Origin: Flammeovirgaceae bacterium UBA6059
GTDB taxonomy: Bacteria; Bacteroidota; Bacteroidia; Cytophagales; Cyclobacteriaceae
Direction of reading: 5' to 3'
Assembly: GCA_002435755.1 (NCBI GenBank)
Contig: DIYH01000040.1
Location: 248,001 to 312,000 of the forward strand
Length of the DNA stretch: 64,000 nt
Within the stretch, counting starts at the first letter, position 1; every line of letters begins with the position of its first letter. The notes beneath the pieces are model-generated. The model was not told the DNA's origin and did not search any database. It saw only the letters and a list, made by a program, of their open reading frames with translations. The position numbers were made by a program, and so were the translations under genes. Shown in pieces: positions 1-7,962 of the stretch.

Positions 1-758
1 CCGATGTGCTACTACTCCATGTACTCGAACATCCTTCGGAAAGTGCTTTCAACACGATGGGTATAGTGGCTTCAGATGATCCTATGGAGAACATCTATAT
101 GGTCAAGATGATGGAGGCTGCCAAGATCAAAATGGAGGAGATCGTAGCGGATGATACCTATAAGAATATCAAGTTAGAATACAATATTATCATTGGTCGC
201 GCCTTTGAGCAGATCACGCGTACCTTATCGGCGAAAGAGTGCGATTTAGTGATCATGGGTACAACAGGATCATCCGGTTTTGAGGAAATGCTTGTAGGAT
301 CGAATACCGAGCGGGTGGTGAGAAGAGCAACATGTCCGGTCATTTCGGTTAAGAACAAGGTCAATGCGGACGCCATTAAGAATATAGCGTTTGCATCAGA
401 TTTTGCTGAGTCCTATGACGTGCTGGCCGCTGAACTAAAGAAGCTACAGGAGCTTTTTGATGCGCGCCTGAGCTTAGTGAGGATCAATACACCAAATAGC
501 TTCACAACCACGCGTCATGATCTGGCTCTGATGAAAAAGTTTGCAAGCACACATCAGCTCGAGAACTATACCATGGATATTTATAATGATACGTTGGAAG
601 ATCACGGTATTATTTATTTCGCAGAAGATGCTGGTGCTGCTATGATTGCACTAGGTACCAATAAGCGCAAGGGAATAGTCAACTTGCTGAGTGGAAGTAT
701 AGCAGAGGACGTAGTGAATCATTCTGCAAGACCGGTATGGACATTTGAACTGAAATAA
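1..758 (+). CDS. Universal stress protein, two tandem Usp domains (5' end outside window)
   Basis: The reading frame is already open at the first base, and the usual N-terminal strand of a Usp domain is missing, so the gene starts upstream of the window; the GTG at 6 is internal. The first domain carries the ATP-binding signature GTTGSSGFEEMLVGS followed by the typical end RRATCPVISV. The second domain, about 130 residues, ends with the looser version GTNKRKGIVNLLSGS and ARPVWTF. Two-domain Usp proteins are common cytoplasmic nucleotide-binding stress proteins in Bacteroidota; no client or pathway can be read from the sequence. A clear terminator follows the stop. Confidence 0.93.
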   Translation, partial: DVLLLHVLEHPSESAFNTMGIVASDDPMENIYMVKMMEAAKIKMEEIVADDTYKNIKLEYNIIIGRAFEQITRTLSAKECDLVIMGTTGSSGFEEMLVGSNTERVVRRATCPVISVKNKVNADAIKNIAFASDFAESYDVLAAELKKLQELFDARLSLVRINTPNSFTTTRHDLALMKKFASTHQLENYTMDIYNDTLEDHGIIYFAEDAGAAMIALGTNKRKGIVNLLSGSIAEDVVNHSARPVWTFELK

Positions 759-778
759 AATTATAGCAACTGATAACG

Positions 779-808
779 AACCACCGTGAGTGTTCATGGT
801 GGTTTTTT
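779..808 (+). terminator. Rho-independent terminator after the Usp gene
   Basis: AACCACC (779-785) pairs perfectly with GGTGGTT (798-804) around a 12-nt loop and runs straight into six T residues (803-808). It lies between the Usp stop codon and the next start at 818. Confidence 0.8.
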
Positions 809-817
809 CATGACAAC

Positions 818-1168
818 ATGGGACGAAAAAACCAACATAAGCAAAGAAAAGGAGTTGTTTACTCAACAGATCCCAACTTTGGCTATCAGGAAGAAGGGTC
901 TTTCGAAGAAGATACTTTACCAAACAATCAGCAAAACCTTAAAGTGTTGCTCGATAGAAAATCGAGAGGGGGAAAACAAGTTACCCTGGTGACAGGTTTT
1001 ATTGGTTCGGATGAAGATCTGACTGTGCTTGGCAAAATGTTAAAGAGTAAATGCGGAGTGGGAGGATCAGTGAAAGATGGTGAAGTGCTGATCCAGGGAG
1101 ATGTTAAAGAGAAAGTTTTTCAAATCCTGCAAAAAGAAGGTTACGGGGTTAAAAAAACCGGAGGATAA
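818..1168 (+). CDS. Translation initiation factor SUI1/eIF1-like (YciH family)
   Basis: A 116-residue protein with a charged, poorly structured N-terminal 40 residues and a C-terminal SUI1/eIF1-like domain. The hallmark segments are a basic RGGKQVTLVTGF strand, the LGKMLKSKCGVGGSVKDG core and the final GDVKEKVFQILQKEGYGVK. Bacterial YciH homologues bind the small ribosomal subunit and can influence start selection in vitro, but their cellular role is not settled. It begins just after the Usp terminator and ends 47 nt before the histidine leader peptide, so it is probably a separate transcript. Confidence 0.92.
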   Translation: MGRKNQHKQRKGVVYSTDPNFGYQEEGSFEEDTLPNNQQNLKVLLDRKSRGGKQVTLVTGFIGSDEDLTVLGKMLKSKCGVGGSVKDGEVLIQGDVKEKVFQILQKEGYGVKKTGG

Positions 1169-1191
1169 ATAACCAAACTCGTTGGTTTGCT

Positions 1192-1199
1192 TAGATTTG
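1192..1199 (+). promoter_or_regulatory. Candidate -7 element for the his leader transcript
   Basis: TAGATTTG matches the Bacteroidota -7 consensus TAnnTTTG and would place the transcription start about ten bases before the leader peptide ATG at 1216. I do not see a good TTTG -33 element at the right distance, so the call is tentative. Confidence 0.35.
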
Positions 1200-1215
1200 C
1201 TGACATTAGAAAACT

Positions 1216-1260
1216 ATGAAAACACATCTGCATCAGTTCTATCATCATTGCTCACATTGA
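1216..1260 (+). CDS. Histidine operon leader peptide (14 codons, five His)
   Basis: ATG at 1216 opens a 14-codon frame reading MKTHLHQFYHHCSH and then TGA. Five of fourteen codons are CAT (positions 4, 6, 10, 11 and 14). It ends 57 nt upstream of hisG. A His-rich mini-ORF in front of a his operon is the classic signature of attenuation, in which ribosome stalling at low charged tRNA-His changes leader RNA folding. Possible structures are GCTCA/TGAGC (1250-1254 with 1258-1262) and AAAACAC/GTGTTTT (1219-1225 with 1267-1273), the latter followed by a T-rich stretch. I could not derive a convincing classical terminator by eye. Too short for ordinary gene finders. Confidence 0.8.
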   Translation: MKTHLHQFYHHCSH

Positions 1261-1317
1261 GCCGCCGTGTTTTATTTCTAATTCTGTCTATCACTAAGTT
1301 TTCAATTTTACTATTTC

Positions 1318-2178
1318 ATGGATCAAAAGATCAGAATAGCCATCCAGAAATCTGGCAGGCTAAGTGATGAATCGCTTAAGCTCTTCAAGGAGAGTGGCGT
1401 TAAGTTCAACAATGGCATGAAGAAGCTCATGGCCACTTCTCATAACTTCCCGGTTGAATTTCTCTTTCTAAGAGATGATGATATTCCAGGCTATGTGGAA
1501 GATGGAGTGGCAGATTTAGGTATTGTAGGTCAAAACGAAGTGGCGGAGAAGGCCAAAAATGTTAAAGAGATCGAAAAACTAGGTTTTTCGAAGTGTCGTC
1601 TGTCCTTAGCCGTACCAAAATCAGCCTCTTACAATGATGTCAATGATCTGGACGGAAAAAGCATTGCTACCTCATATCCACGAATCCTTCAGAATTATAT
1701 TGACAGCAAAGGAATTACTGCCGAGATACATGAGATCAGCGGGTCGGTAGAGATTGCTCCGGGGATCGGTCTGGCAGATGCGATCTGTGATATTGTGAGT
1801 TCAGGCAGCACACTTTTTAGCAACGGGCTCAAAGAAGTGGAGGAGATCTTCAAGTCGGAAGCAGTGCTGATTGGTAGACATGACCTGTCTCCCGAACAGC
1901 AGAATGTGCTGGACAGACTCTTATTCAGATTTGATGCTGTGAGAAAAGGTAAGGAGAACCGCTATGTACTCCTGAATGCTCCCAATGACAAAATAGAAAG
2001 GATCATAGCATTGATCCCTGGGATGAAAAGCCCAACAGTGCTGCCGCTGGCAGAAGAAGGCTGGAGTAGCATTCATTCTGTGATCAATGAAGGGATGTTT
2101 TGGGAAGTGATCGAACAGTTGAAAGCTGAAGGGGCCCAGGGTATATTGGTAGTGCCAATTGAGAAAATGGTGATATAG
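1318..2178 (+). CDS. hisG: ATP phosphoribosyltransferase, long form
   Basis: First step of histidine biosynthesis: condensation of ATP and PRPP to phosphoribosyl-ATP in the cytoplasm. At 286 residues this is the long HisG form, with two periplasmic-binding-protein-like catalytic lobes and a C-terminal ACT-like regulatory domain whose end reads GAQGILVVPIEKMV. N-terminal RIAIQKSGRLSDESLKLF and the VADLGIVGQNEV segment are typical. The long form normally works as a homohexamer inhibited by histidine and needs no HisZ. It starts a tight operon (stop directly followed by hisD ATG) behind the His-rich leader peptide. Confidence 0.98.
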   Translation: MDQKIRIAIQKSGRLSDESLKLFKESGVKFNNGMKKLMATSHNFPVEFLFLRDDDIPGYVEDGVADLGIVGQNEVAEKAKNVKEIEKLGFSKCRLSLAVPKSASYNDVNDLDGKSIATSYPRILQNYIDSKGITAEIHEISGSVEIAPGIGLADAICDIVSSGSTLFSNGLKEVEEIFKSEAVLIGRHDLSPEQQNVLDRLLFRFDAVRKGKENRYVLLNAPNDKIERIIALIPGMKSPTVLPLAEEGWSSIHSVINEGMFWEVIEQLKAEGAQGILVVPIEKMVI

Positions 2179-3474
2179 ATGAAACTGGTAGAATATCCTT
2201 CCCGTGATGATTGGCCCAGACTTCTGGAACGCCCGTCTAATGATCAATCCAAGATTGAAAAGATCGTAAAGCCAATCCTCGACAAGGTAGTTCGAGGAGG
2301 TGATCGCGCCTTGAAGAAGTTTGCGCTTGAATACGATCATGTGGAGCTGGACAATCTTCTGGTCACGGAAGACGAACTTGGCAATGCCAAAAAGCAAGTT
2401 GATAAACAGCTGAAAGCCGCTATTGTGGCTGCTAAGGATAACATTGAGAAATTTCATGAAGCACAGCGTACTACTGAGCTTATTATGGAGACCATGCCAG
2501 GGGTGCTGTGCAAGCGCAAAAGTATACCTATCGGGAAAGTGGGTCTCTATGTTCCAGGTGGTTCTGCGCCCTTGTTCTCGACGGTATTGATGTTAGGAGT
2601 GCCTGCGCGTATCGCAGGATGTGGCGAGGTGATCATGGCATCACCTACTAATGCAAAAGGCCAGGTTAACCCTGCTGTACTTTATACAGCTGACCTACTG
2701 GGAATAAAGAAAGTGCTGAAACTGGGTGGAGCACAGGCCATTGCTGCTATGGCTTATGGCACTGAGTCCGTGCCGTGTGTAGATAAGATTTTCGGTCCTG
2801 GTAACCAATATGTCACTGTTGCCAAGCAATTGGTCAGCCGGGACACAGTTGCGATCGACATGCCTGCAGGTCCTTCGGAAGTGGCCGTCATGGTGGACAA
2901 ATATGCCAATCCTGCCTTTGCTGCAGCTGACCTGTTATCGCAGGCGGAGCATGGCTATGATAGCCAGGTGATATTGGTGTCCAGTAGTAAAAAGATGACC
3001 ACCCGTGTAATAGAGGAAGTGAGCTGTCAGTTAGAGGCGCTACCGCGAAAAGCAATAGCTGCTGTAGCTTTAGAGAACAGTATTGCGATAGTTGTGGAAA
3101 ACAAAGAAGAGGCCATTGACCTTTTGAACGAGTACGCTGCTGAGCACCTCATCCTTCAGGTCAACAATGCTGATGAAGTTGCTGACAAAATAGTGAATGC
3201 AGGAAGTATATTCATAGGCCCTTATAGTCCGGAATCAGTGGGTGATTATGCTTCCGGCACCAATCATACATTGCCTACAGGCGGATGGGCCCGTTCCACT
3301 GCCGGGGTTTCATTAGACAGCTTTGTCAAGAAGATCACCTATCAGAAGCTGACTGCCGAGGGGCTAAAGAAAATTGGACCGATCGTGGAGACCATGGCGA
3401 GTCACGAGCAGCTTGATGCTCACAAAAATGCTGTTTCCATTCGTTTGAAAGCCATTCAAGCAGGTGATGTTTGA
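2179..3474 (+). CDS. hisD: Histidinol dehydrogenase
   Basis: Zinc- and NAD-dependent enzyme performing the last two oxidations, L-histidinol to L-histidine. The 431-residue length is normal. Family signatures are present: YVPGGSAPLFSTVLML, GPGNQYVTVAKQL, DMPAGPSEV, the catalytic/metal region LSQAEHGYDSQ and AEHL near the C terminus, then SVGDYASGTNHTLPT. The ATG follows the hisG stop with no gap, so the two are translationally coupled. Confidence 0.98.
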   Translation: MKLVEYPSRDDWPRLLERPSNDQSKIEKIVKPILDKVVRGGDRALKKFALEYDHVELDNLLVTEDELGNAKKQVDKQLKAAIVAAKDNIEKFHEAQRTTELIMETMPGVLCKRKSIPIGKVGLYVPGGSAPLFSTVLMLGVPARIAGCGEVIMASPTNAKGQVNPAVLYTADLLGIKKVLKLGGAQAIAAMAYGTESVPCVDKIFGPGNQYVTVAKQLVSRDTVAIDMPAGPSEVAVMVDKYANPAFAAADLLSQAEHGYDSQVILVSSSKKMTTRVIEEVSCQLEALPRKAIAAVALENSIAIVVENKEEAIDLLNEYAAEHLILQVNNADEVADKIVNAGSIFIGPYSPESVGDYASGTNHTLPTGGWARSTAGVSLDSFVKKITYQKLTAEGLKKIGPIVETMASHEQLDAHKNAVSIRLKAIQAGDV

Positions 3475-4516
3475 CCCTGATCAACTATTACGCCCTCACC
3501 TTCGGGAGCTGGTGCCCTATTCTTCGGCACGGGATGAATACTCCGGGAAGGAAGGGGTGTTCCTGGATGCAAATGAAAATAGCTTAGGTTCTGCAATAGA
3601 TAATCGCTATCAGCGCTATCCGGACCCCTACCAAAGAGAACTCAAGGAGAAAATTGGTGTGATCAAGAAAACTGACCCAGCGCATATCTTTCTTGGTAAC
3701 GGGAGTGACGAGCCCATCGATCTCTTGTACAGTGCTTTCTGTGAACCCGGTGTGGACAATGTGATTATCACACCTCCCACGTATGGCATGTACGAGGTAA
3801 GTGCAGCCATCCACAACATAGAAGTGAGAAAGGTCAATTTGACCCGTGATTTCCAACTTCGTCCTGAGAATGTATTAAGCACTGCGAATGACCATACAAA
3901 GATCATATGGCTATGCAGTCCTAATAACCCTACCGGAAACCTACTCGATCAGGCAGACCTACTTAGGGTTGTAGCAGGTTTTGATGGTTTGGTTATTGTC
4001 GATGAGGCTTATATCGATTTTGCAGATCAGAAATCCATGATCTGCAATCTTTCGAGATACGCCAATTTGGTTGTGCTTCAAACCTTTTCGAAGGCATGGG
4101 GTATGGCCGGCTTGCGATTAGGTGTGGCGTATGCGAGCATCGATGTTATCAGTATCCTGAATAAGATCAAAGCACCGTATAACCTATCTTATGCTACCCA
4201 GCAAATTGCATTAGAGGCACTGAGCAACACTGAGTATGTGAAGCAAATGACGGCTGATATCATCCGACTGAGAGGGTGGCTTGAGACCGAGCTGAGATCA
4301 CTGGAGATGGTACAACATGTTTATCCATCAGATGCTAATTTTCTTCTCGTCAGGTTTGACGATGCGCAAGGGGTTTTTGATAATTTGATCAAAGAGAAGG
4401 TGATTGTACGTAACCGGAGCAAAGTAGCCCTTTGTGAAGGAGGGCTTAGAATTACGGTTGGTAGCAAGGAAGAAAATGAGCAACTGATCACTGCCCTGAA
4501 AAAAATGACATCATGA
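3467..4516 (+). CDS. hisC: Histidinol-phosphate aminotransferase
   Basis: PLP-dependent fold-type I aminotransferase converting imidazole-acetol phosphate and glutamate to histidinol phosphate. The N-terminal LDANENSLG, the CSPNNPTGN loop, VDEAYIDF and the PLP-lysine motif TFSKAWGMAGLRLG are all present. I prefer the ATG at 3467 over the in-frame GTG at 3464. It overlaps the last codons of hisD and its stop overlaps the hisB start (ATGA), so the genes are read as one coupled operon. Confidence 0.96.
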   Translation: MFDPDQLLRPHLRELVPYSSARDEYSGKEGVFLDANENSLGSAIDNRYQRYPDPYQRELKEKIGVIKKTDPAHIFLGNGSDEPIDLLYSAFCEPGVDNVIITPPTYGMYEVSAAIHNIEVRKVNLTRDFQLRPENVLSTANDHTKIIWLCSPNNPTGNLLDQADLLRVVAGFDGLVIVDEAYIDFADQKSMICNLSRYANLVVLQTFSKAWGMAGLRLGVAYASIDVISILNKIKAPYNLSYATQQIALEALSNTEYVKQMTADIIRLRGWLETELRSLEMVQHVYPSDANFLLVRFDDAQGVFDNLIKEKVIVRNRSKVALCEGGLRITVGSKEENEQLITALKKMTS

Positions 4517-5631
4517 AAAAAGTACTGTTCATCGATAGAGATGATACTATCATCGTAGAGCCTCAACCCAGCCAGCAGATAGATTCATATGAGAAATTAG
4601 CGTTCATTCCCGGGGCAATTGTCAATCTGAATAAGATCGCTACAGAGTTGGATTATGAGCTTGTCATGGTGACCAACCAGGACGGTTTGGGTACCTCCAG
4701 TTTTCCGGAGGAGACCTTCTGGCCGGTGCATAACCTGATGATAGATACGCTAAAAGGAGCAGGGGTAGAGTTTTTAGAGGTACTGATCGATCAGACCTTT
4801 GAAGCTGATAATGCTCCGACTCGAAAGCCCCGGACAGGCCTTCTAGAGCACTATAAGAAAGGAGACTATGATCTCTCTGGCAGTTACGTGATTGGAGACA
4901 GATGGACGGACCACCAACTGGCCGAAAACCTTGGAGCACAAAGTATACTCTTGAGTAATCAGGACATTGTTTCTGAAGACAGACGTATGAAGCCTTCACT
5001 AGTTACGGATAGCTGGAGTGATATCTATGAGTTTCTGAAGTTGCCTCAACGCAAGTCGGTCATTCAAAGAAACACCAAAGAGACCAGGATTAAGATTGAG
5101 CTCAACCTTGATGGAACAGGAACCACTGAGATCAATACGGGTCTCGGTTTTTTTGACCATATGCTGGATCAATTGGGTAAGCACTCTGGGGCTAACCTGA
5201 TGGTACAAGTGAAGGGTGATCTCCATATCGATGAGCATCATACGATTGAGGATACTGCCCTTGCGTTAGGTCAAGCCTATTACGATGCATTGGGAGATAA
5301 GAAGGGCATAACCAGATATGGTTTTCTACTACCTATGGATGATGTTCTTGCTCAGGTAGCAATTGATTTTGGAGGACGACCCTGGATTGTCTGGGATGCT
5401 GAGTTTAAGCGCGAGAAAGTGGGTGATATGCCAACAGAGATGTTCTATCACTTTTTTAAGTCATTTTCGGATACGGCAAAGTGTAATCTGAATATCAAAG
5501 TAGAGGGCCGGAATGAACATCATATGATAGAGGGTATATTTAAGGCATTTGCTAAGGCCATAAAAATGGCTGTCAAAAGAAGCCCTGAAGAGCTTAACAT
5601 ACTACCCTCTACCAAAGGAGTGCTCGAATAA
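4513..5631 (+). CDS. hisB: Bifunctional histidinol-phosphatase / imidazoleglycerol-phosphate dehydratase
   Basis: Fused HisB of 372 residues. The N-terminal half (about 1-165) is a HAD phosphatase with the nucleophile motif FIDRDDTI, KPRTG and GDRWTDH. The C-terminal half (about 175-372) is IGP dehydratase with the metal-binding EHHTIEDTALALGQA and NEHHMIEGIFKAFAKA histidine clusters and FGGRPWIVWD. The phosphatase half lacks the Cys-rich zinc loop seen in the E. coli enzyme; the segment FEADNAPTRKPRTG stands there instead. The operon ends here: a convergent gene begins 5 nt downstream, and hisH, hisA, hisF and hisIE are not in the window. Confidence 0.97.
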   Translation: MKKVLFIDRDDTIIVEPQPSQQIDSYEKLAFIPGAIVNLNKIATELDYELVMVTNQDGLGTSSFPEETFWPVHNLMIDTLKGAGVEFLEVLIDQTFEADNAPTRKPRTGLLEHYKKGDYDLSGSYVIGDRWTDHQLAENLGAQSILLSNQDIVSEDRRMKPSLVTDSWSDIYEFLKLPQRKSVIQRNTKETRIKIELNLDGTGTTEINTGLGFFDHMLDQLGKHSGANLMVQVKGDLHIDEHHTIEDTALALGQAYYDALGDKKGITRYGFLLPMDDVLAQVAIDFGGRPWIVWDAEFKREKVGDMPTEMFYHFFKSFSDTAKCNLNIKVEGRNEHHMIEGIFKAFAKAIKMAVKRSPEELNILPSTKGVLE

Positions 5632-5636
5632 AGGGA

Positions 5637-6089
5637 TCAGAACCTGAACAGTCTGCCAGCTTCGTGAAATGGAATTCGCGATAGCATCAGCACTATGGCA
5701 ATAGTGAAGAAAATGGCTTGTGTCTTGAATTTCTTCACATCTTCAGCAGCTTTCTTGGCTTTGGTCCTACCTATCTGAGCGATGGTAATTCCTACGATCA
5801 TCACGAAGATGTGTTCCACAGCCCAATAGCGCAACATACTATCTTTCATTGCTCCTCCAAAGTCCTGGAAGGCTGCTTGTGTCAATGGACTCAGAAAAAC
5901 GTAAAGTACGAGACCGATCAAAAGCTGTAAATGTAATGTCCCTACAAAACCTGCGGACATGCCATTGTCACCTTTGCTGTAGCTACCACCGCCTAACCAG
6001 CCTGCGTAAGACTTAAAAATGACGACCACAGCGAGTAACAGTGTGATCCATCTTAACCAGGAATGAACTATCAGGAAAAACTCGTACAT
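5637..6089 (-). CDS. Small four-helix membrane protein (cytochrome b-like family of Bacteroidota)
   Basis: About 150 residues with four predicted membrane helices, starting MYEFFLIVHSWLRWITLLLA. I chose this ATG because the 13 residues before it (from 6128) look like untranslated sequence and the hydrophobic start fits the family. Conserved-looking histidines lie in helix 1 (VHSWLRW), helix 2 (LHLQLL) and helix 3 (RYWAVEHIFVM), which is why relatives are sometimes labelled cytochrome b. Heme binding is not proven by the sequence. A soluble lysine-rich segment AKKAAEDVKKFK precedes the last helix. It converges on hisB. Confidence 0.75.
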   Translation of the reverse strand: MYEFFLIVHSWLRWITLLLAVVVIFKSYAGWLGGGSYSKGDNGMSAGFVGTLHLQLLIGLVLYVFLSPLTQAAFQDFGGAMKDSMLRYWAVEHIFVMIVGITIAQIGRTKAKKAAEDVKKFKTQAIFFTIAIVLMLSRIPFHEAGRLFRF

Positions 6090-6163
6090 TTTTTTGAATG
6101 CAAAAATAGTGTTGAAAACACTAGACAAACCTGTGGCCCAAAGAAAAGTTTCGACTATTTGAC

Positions 6164-6463
6164 CTACTTATTCTGACAAGCTTCTAATTCTTTTCTGAAT
6201 CGTTCAGCTTGCTCACGCTCTTTTTCTGCGATAACAGCTTGCTCTTCAGCCATTTTGGTGGCCCGGTCTGCACGTGCTGCTTCCTCGAGAGCCTTAGCTG
6301 CACTCTCTTGTGATCTTGTCTCAGCCTCTTCTGCACGCATGAACATTTCGCGAGCTAATAGGGTCTGATGTTCAGCTTCGCTGGCTTTGATATAACTAAA
6401 TACCATGAGCAAGACCACAAAGACCAGTAATGAAGCATATTCAATTTTTCGGATCATGGCCAT
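6164..6463 (-). CDS. Small membrane-anchored coiled-coil protein (paralogue of the next gene)
   Basis: 99 residues: an N-terminal membrane helix (IEYASLLVFVVLLMVFSYIKA) and then an almost purely charged alpha-helical coiled coil rich in A, E, K and R. The segment IKASEAEHQTLLA is nearly the same as IKAYEAEHQTLIA in the upstream neighbour, so the two are tandem paralogues. The start codon directly follows the neighbour's stop (TAAATG), implying translational coupling. No catalytic motif; function unknown. Confidence 0.7.
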   Translation of the reverse strand: MAMIRKIEYASLLVFVVLLMVFSYIKASEAEHQTLLAREMFMRAEEAETRSQESAAKALEEAARADRATKMAEEQAVIAEKEREQAERFRKELEACQNK

Positions 6464-6973
6464 TTAGTTTTTGAGCTTTCGTAGTTCTGTTTCTAAGCTG
6501 TCAGCTCGCCATTTCTGTTGTTCTGCCAGTTGTCGCTGTTCCATCGCTATCTCCACTGCTCTCTCCGCTTCTCTTCGAGCTGCTACCGCTACCTGCCGTG
6601 ACTCGTCGGCTCTTTTAACGGCTTCCTCTTCACTGCGCAAGGCGCGATCAGCTAAGAGACGCTGCTTGTCTGCAGCCGTTTTATACTCTGCAGCCAAATC
6701 GATTTGCTGAGAGGAGAGTTGAGATTGTTCTTTAAGCAACTGGTACTTTGCTTTTTGTTTTTCTGCCTCATACCTCTCTTTCTCGGCGATCGAGGCTGCT
6801 TCTATCGCAAGAGCTGCATTGTTTTGGGCCCTTTCATGGATAGTGGCTGCCCTTGATGCTTCTTTTTGGGCAATTAATGTTTGATGCTCCGCTTCATAGG
6901 CTTTGATGTATGCAAAAATGCCCAGGAACAAGATGACAAGAATCAGGGCGGGATAGGTGATTTTATGGATCAT
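6464..6973 (-). CDS. Membrane-anchored coiled-coil protein
   Basis: 169 residues with an N-terminal transmembrane helix (ITYPALILVILFLGIFAYIKA) followed by about 140 residues of uninterrupted charged coiled coil. It is the longer member of a tandem pair and comes first in the two-gene minus-strand unit. No enzymatic motif. Such proteins may be structural or scaffolding at the membrane; that is inference. Function unrecognised. Confidence 0.7.
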   Translation of the reverse strand: MIHKITYPALILVILFLGIFAYIKAYEAEHQTLIAQKEASRAATIHERAQNNAALAIEAASIAEKERYEAEKQKAKYQLLKEQSQLSSQQIDLAAEYKTAADKQRLLADRALRSEEEAVKRADESRQVAVAARREAERAVEIAMEQRQLAEQQKWRADSLETELRKLKN

Positions 6974-7083
6974 AACAGGTTAGTTTTGTGTTGGAAGACA
7001 CAAGTTCAATAAGTCAACATTACATTGAACTTATGAATTATAGTTAAAAAGTACAATTGCTTATAAGAATAACTTAAATCGCC

Positions 7084-7581
7084 ATGAGATACCTTGCATT
7101 TATATCATTGTTGGTTTTTATAGTTTCCTGCGATTCTCCCAAGCCAAGCGAATCTGAAAATGGACCAAGTATTGAAGCGCCCGCTTTCGACTTCTATGGT
7201 GAAGAGATCAGTACCGAATCAACCAGTTCGCTTGCCGAACTACAAACAAGAATAGTGGGTAGCGACTCAATAAAAATTGCTGCAACAGGTACCGTGCGAG
7301 AGGTCTGTCAGGCAAAGGGTTGTTGGATGACTTTGGATATGGAGGACGGGTCCACCATGCGTGTAACCTTCAAAGACTATGGTTTCTTTGTGCCAAAAGA
7401 TATCGCCGGCAAGGAGGTAATGATCGATGGCTATGCCTACAATGAAATGACCAGCGTGGCGACACTCAGACATTTTGCTGAGGATGCTGGTAAAAGTGAA
7501 GAGGAGATCATGGAGATCACAGAGCCAAAGCAGGAAATTACCTATATAGCAAGAGGAGTGGCTATCCCTAACGGGCAATAG
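7084..7581 (+). CDS. DUF4920 lipoprotein
   Basis: 165 residues beginning with a lipoprotein signal peptide, MRYLAFISLLVFIVSC, where the Cys of VSC would be lipidated. The mature part carries the DUF4920 hallmarks VREVCQAKGCWMTLD, a basic RVTFKDYGFFVPKDIAG and a C-terminal region ending in ARGVAIPNG. The paired cysteines in CQAKGC suggest metal or redox chemistry, but no activity is established that I know of. It probably sits in the periplasm on the membrane. It stands alone, flanked by genes on the other strand. Confidence 0.85.
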   Translation: MRYLAFISLLVFIVSCDSPKPSESENGPSIEAPAFDFYGEEISTESTSSLAELQTRIVGSDSIKIAATGTVREVCQAKGCWMTLDMEDGSTMRVTFKDYGFFVPKDIAGKEVMIDGYAYNEMTSVATLRHFAEDAGKSEEEIMEITEPKQEITYIARGVAIPNGQ

Positions 7582-7587
7582 CAGATA

Positions 7588-7959
7588 TCAGCTATAGTAA
7601 CTCTTTTGTTTCTTTTTCATAAAAACCTGCCGGAAGGTACTTCCTGTTAAGCCACTAAATGCGCCGACCAGACCTCCGATAAGCCCTGTCGCGAGGATAA
7701 GGTAAGTGACTTCACTGACGGGAAAAAGCTGTACAATTTTTTCTGATAGGACACTGGCTGTCTCAATATCAGTCTTCCATGCGAAAGCCATCCACAACAG
7801 GCCTACACCCAAGAAACCGCTGACAAATACATTGAAACCGTGACCAGGAAGCAGGAAGCTGACCAAGGCTGCTACCAAAGCGATACCCCACCATGGAAAG
7901 AACATGGCCGACAAATAAGACAGACTGGCGATGAGGATGATTCTGATAATAAACTTCAT
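7588..7959 (-). CDS. Small integral membrane protein, unknown
   Basis: 123 residues with about four hydrophobic helices (IIRIILIASLSYLSAMFF, GIALVAALVSFLLPG, GFLGVGLLWMAFAW, VTYLILATGLIGGLVGAFSG) and a basic tail. It lies 3 nt downstream of the penicillin acylase family gene on the same strand, so both are probably co-transcribed. No family motif recognised. Confidence 0.7.
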   Translation of the reverse strand: MKFIIRIILIASLSYLSAMFFPWWGIALVAALVSFLLPGHGFNVFVSGFLGVGLLWMAFAWKTDIETASVLSEKIVQLFPVSEVTYLILATGLIGGLVGAFSGLTGSTFRQVFMKKKQKSYYS

Positions 7960-7962
7960 GGC

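Noticed and set aside
1182..1367. 61-codon frame across the hisG leader
   Set aside because: It starts at a weak codon, overlaps hisG out of frame and reads through the His-rich leader peptide in another phase; the leader peptide is the better explanation.
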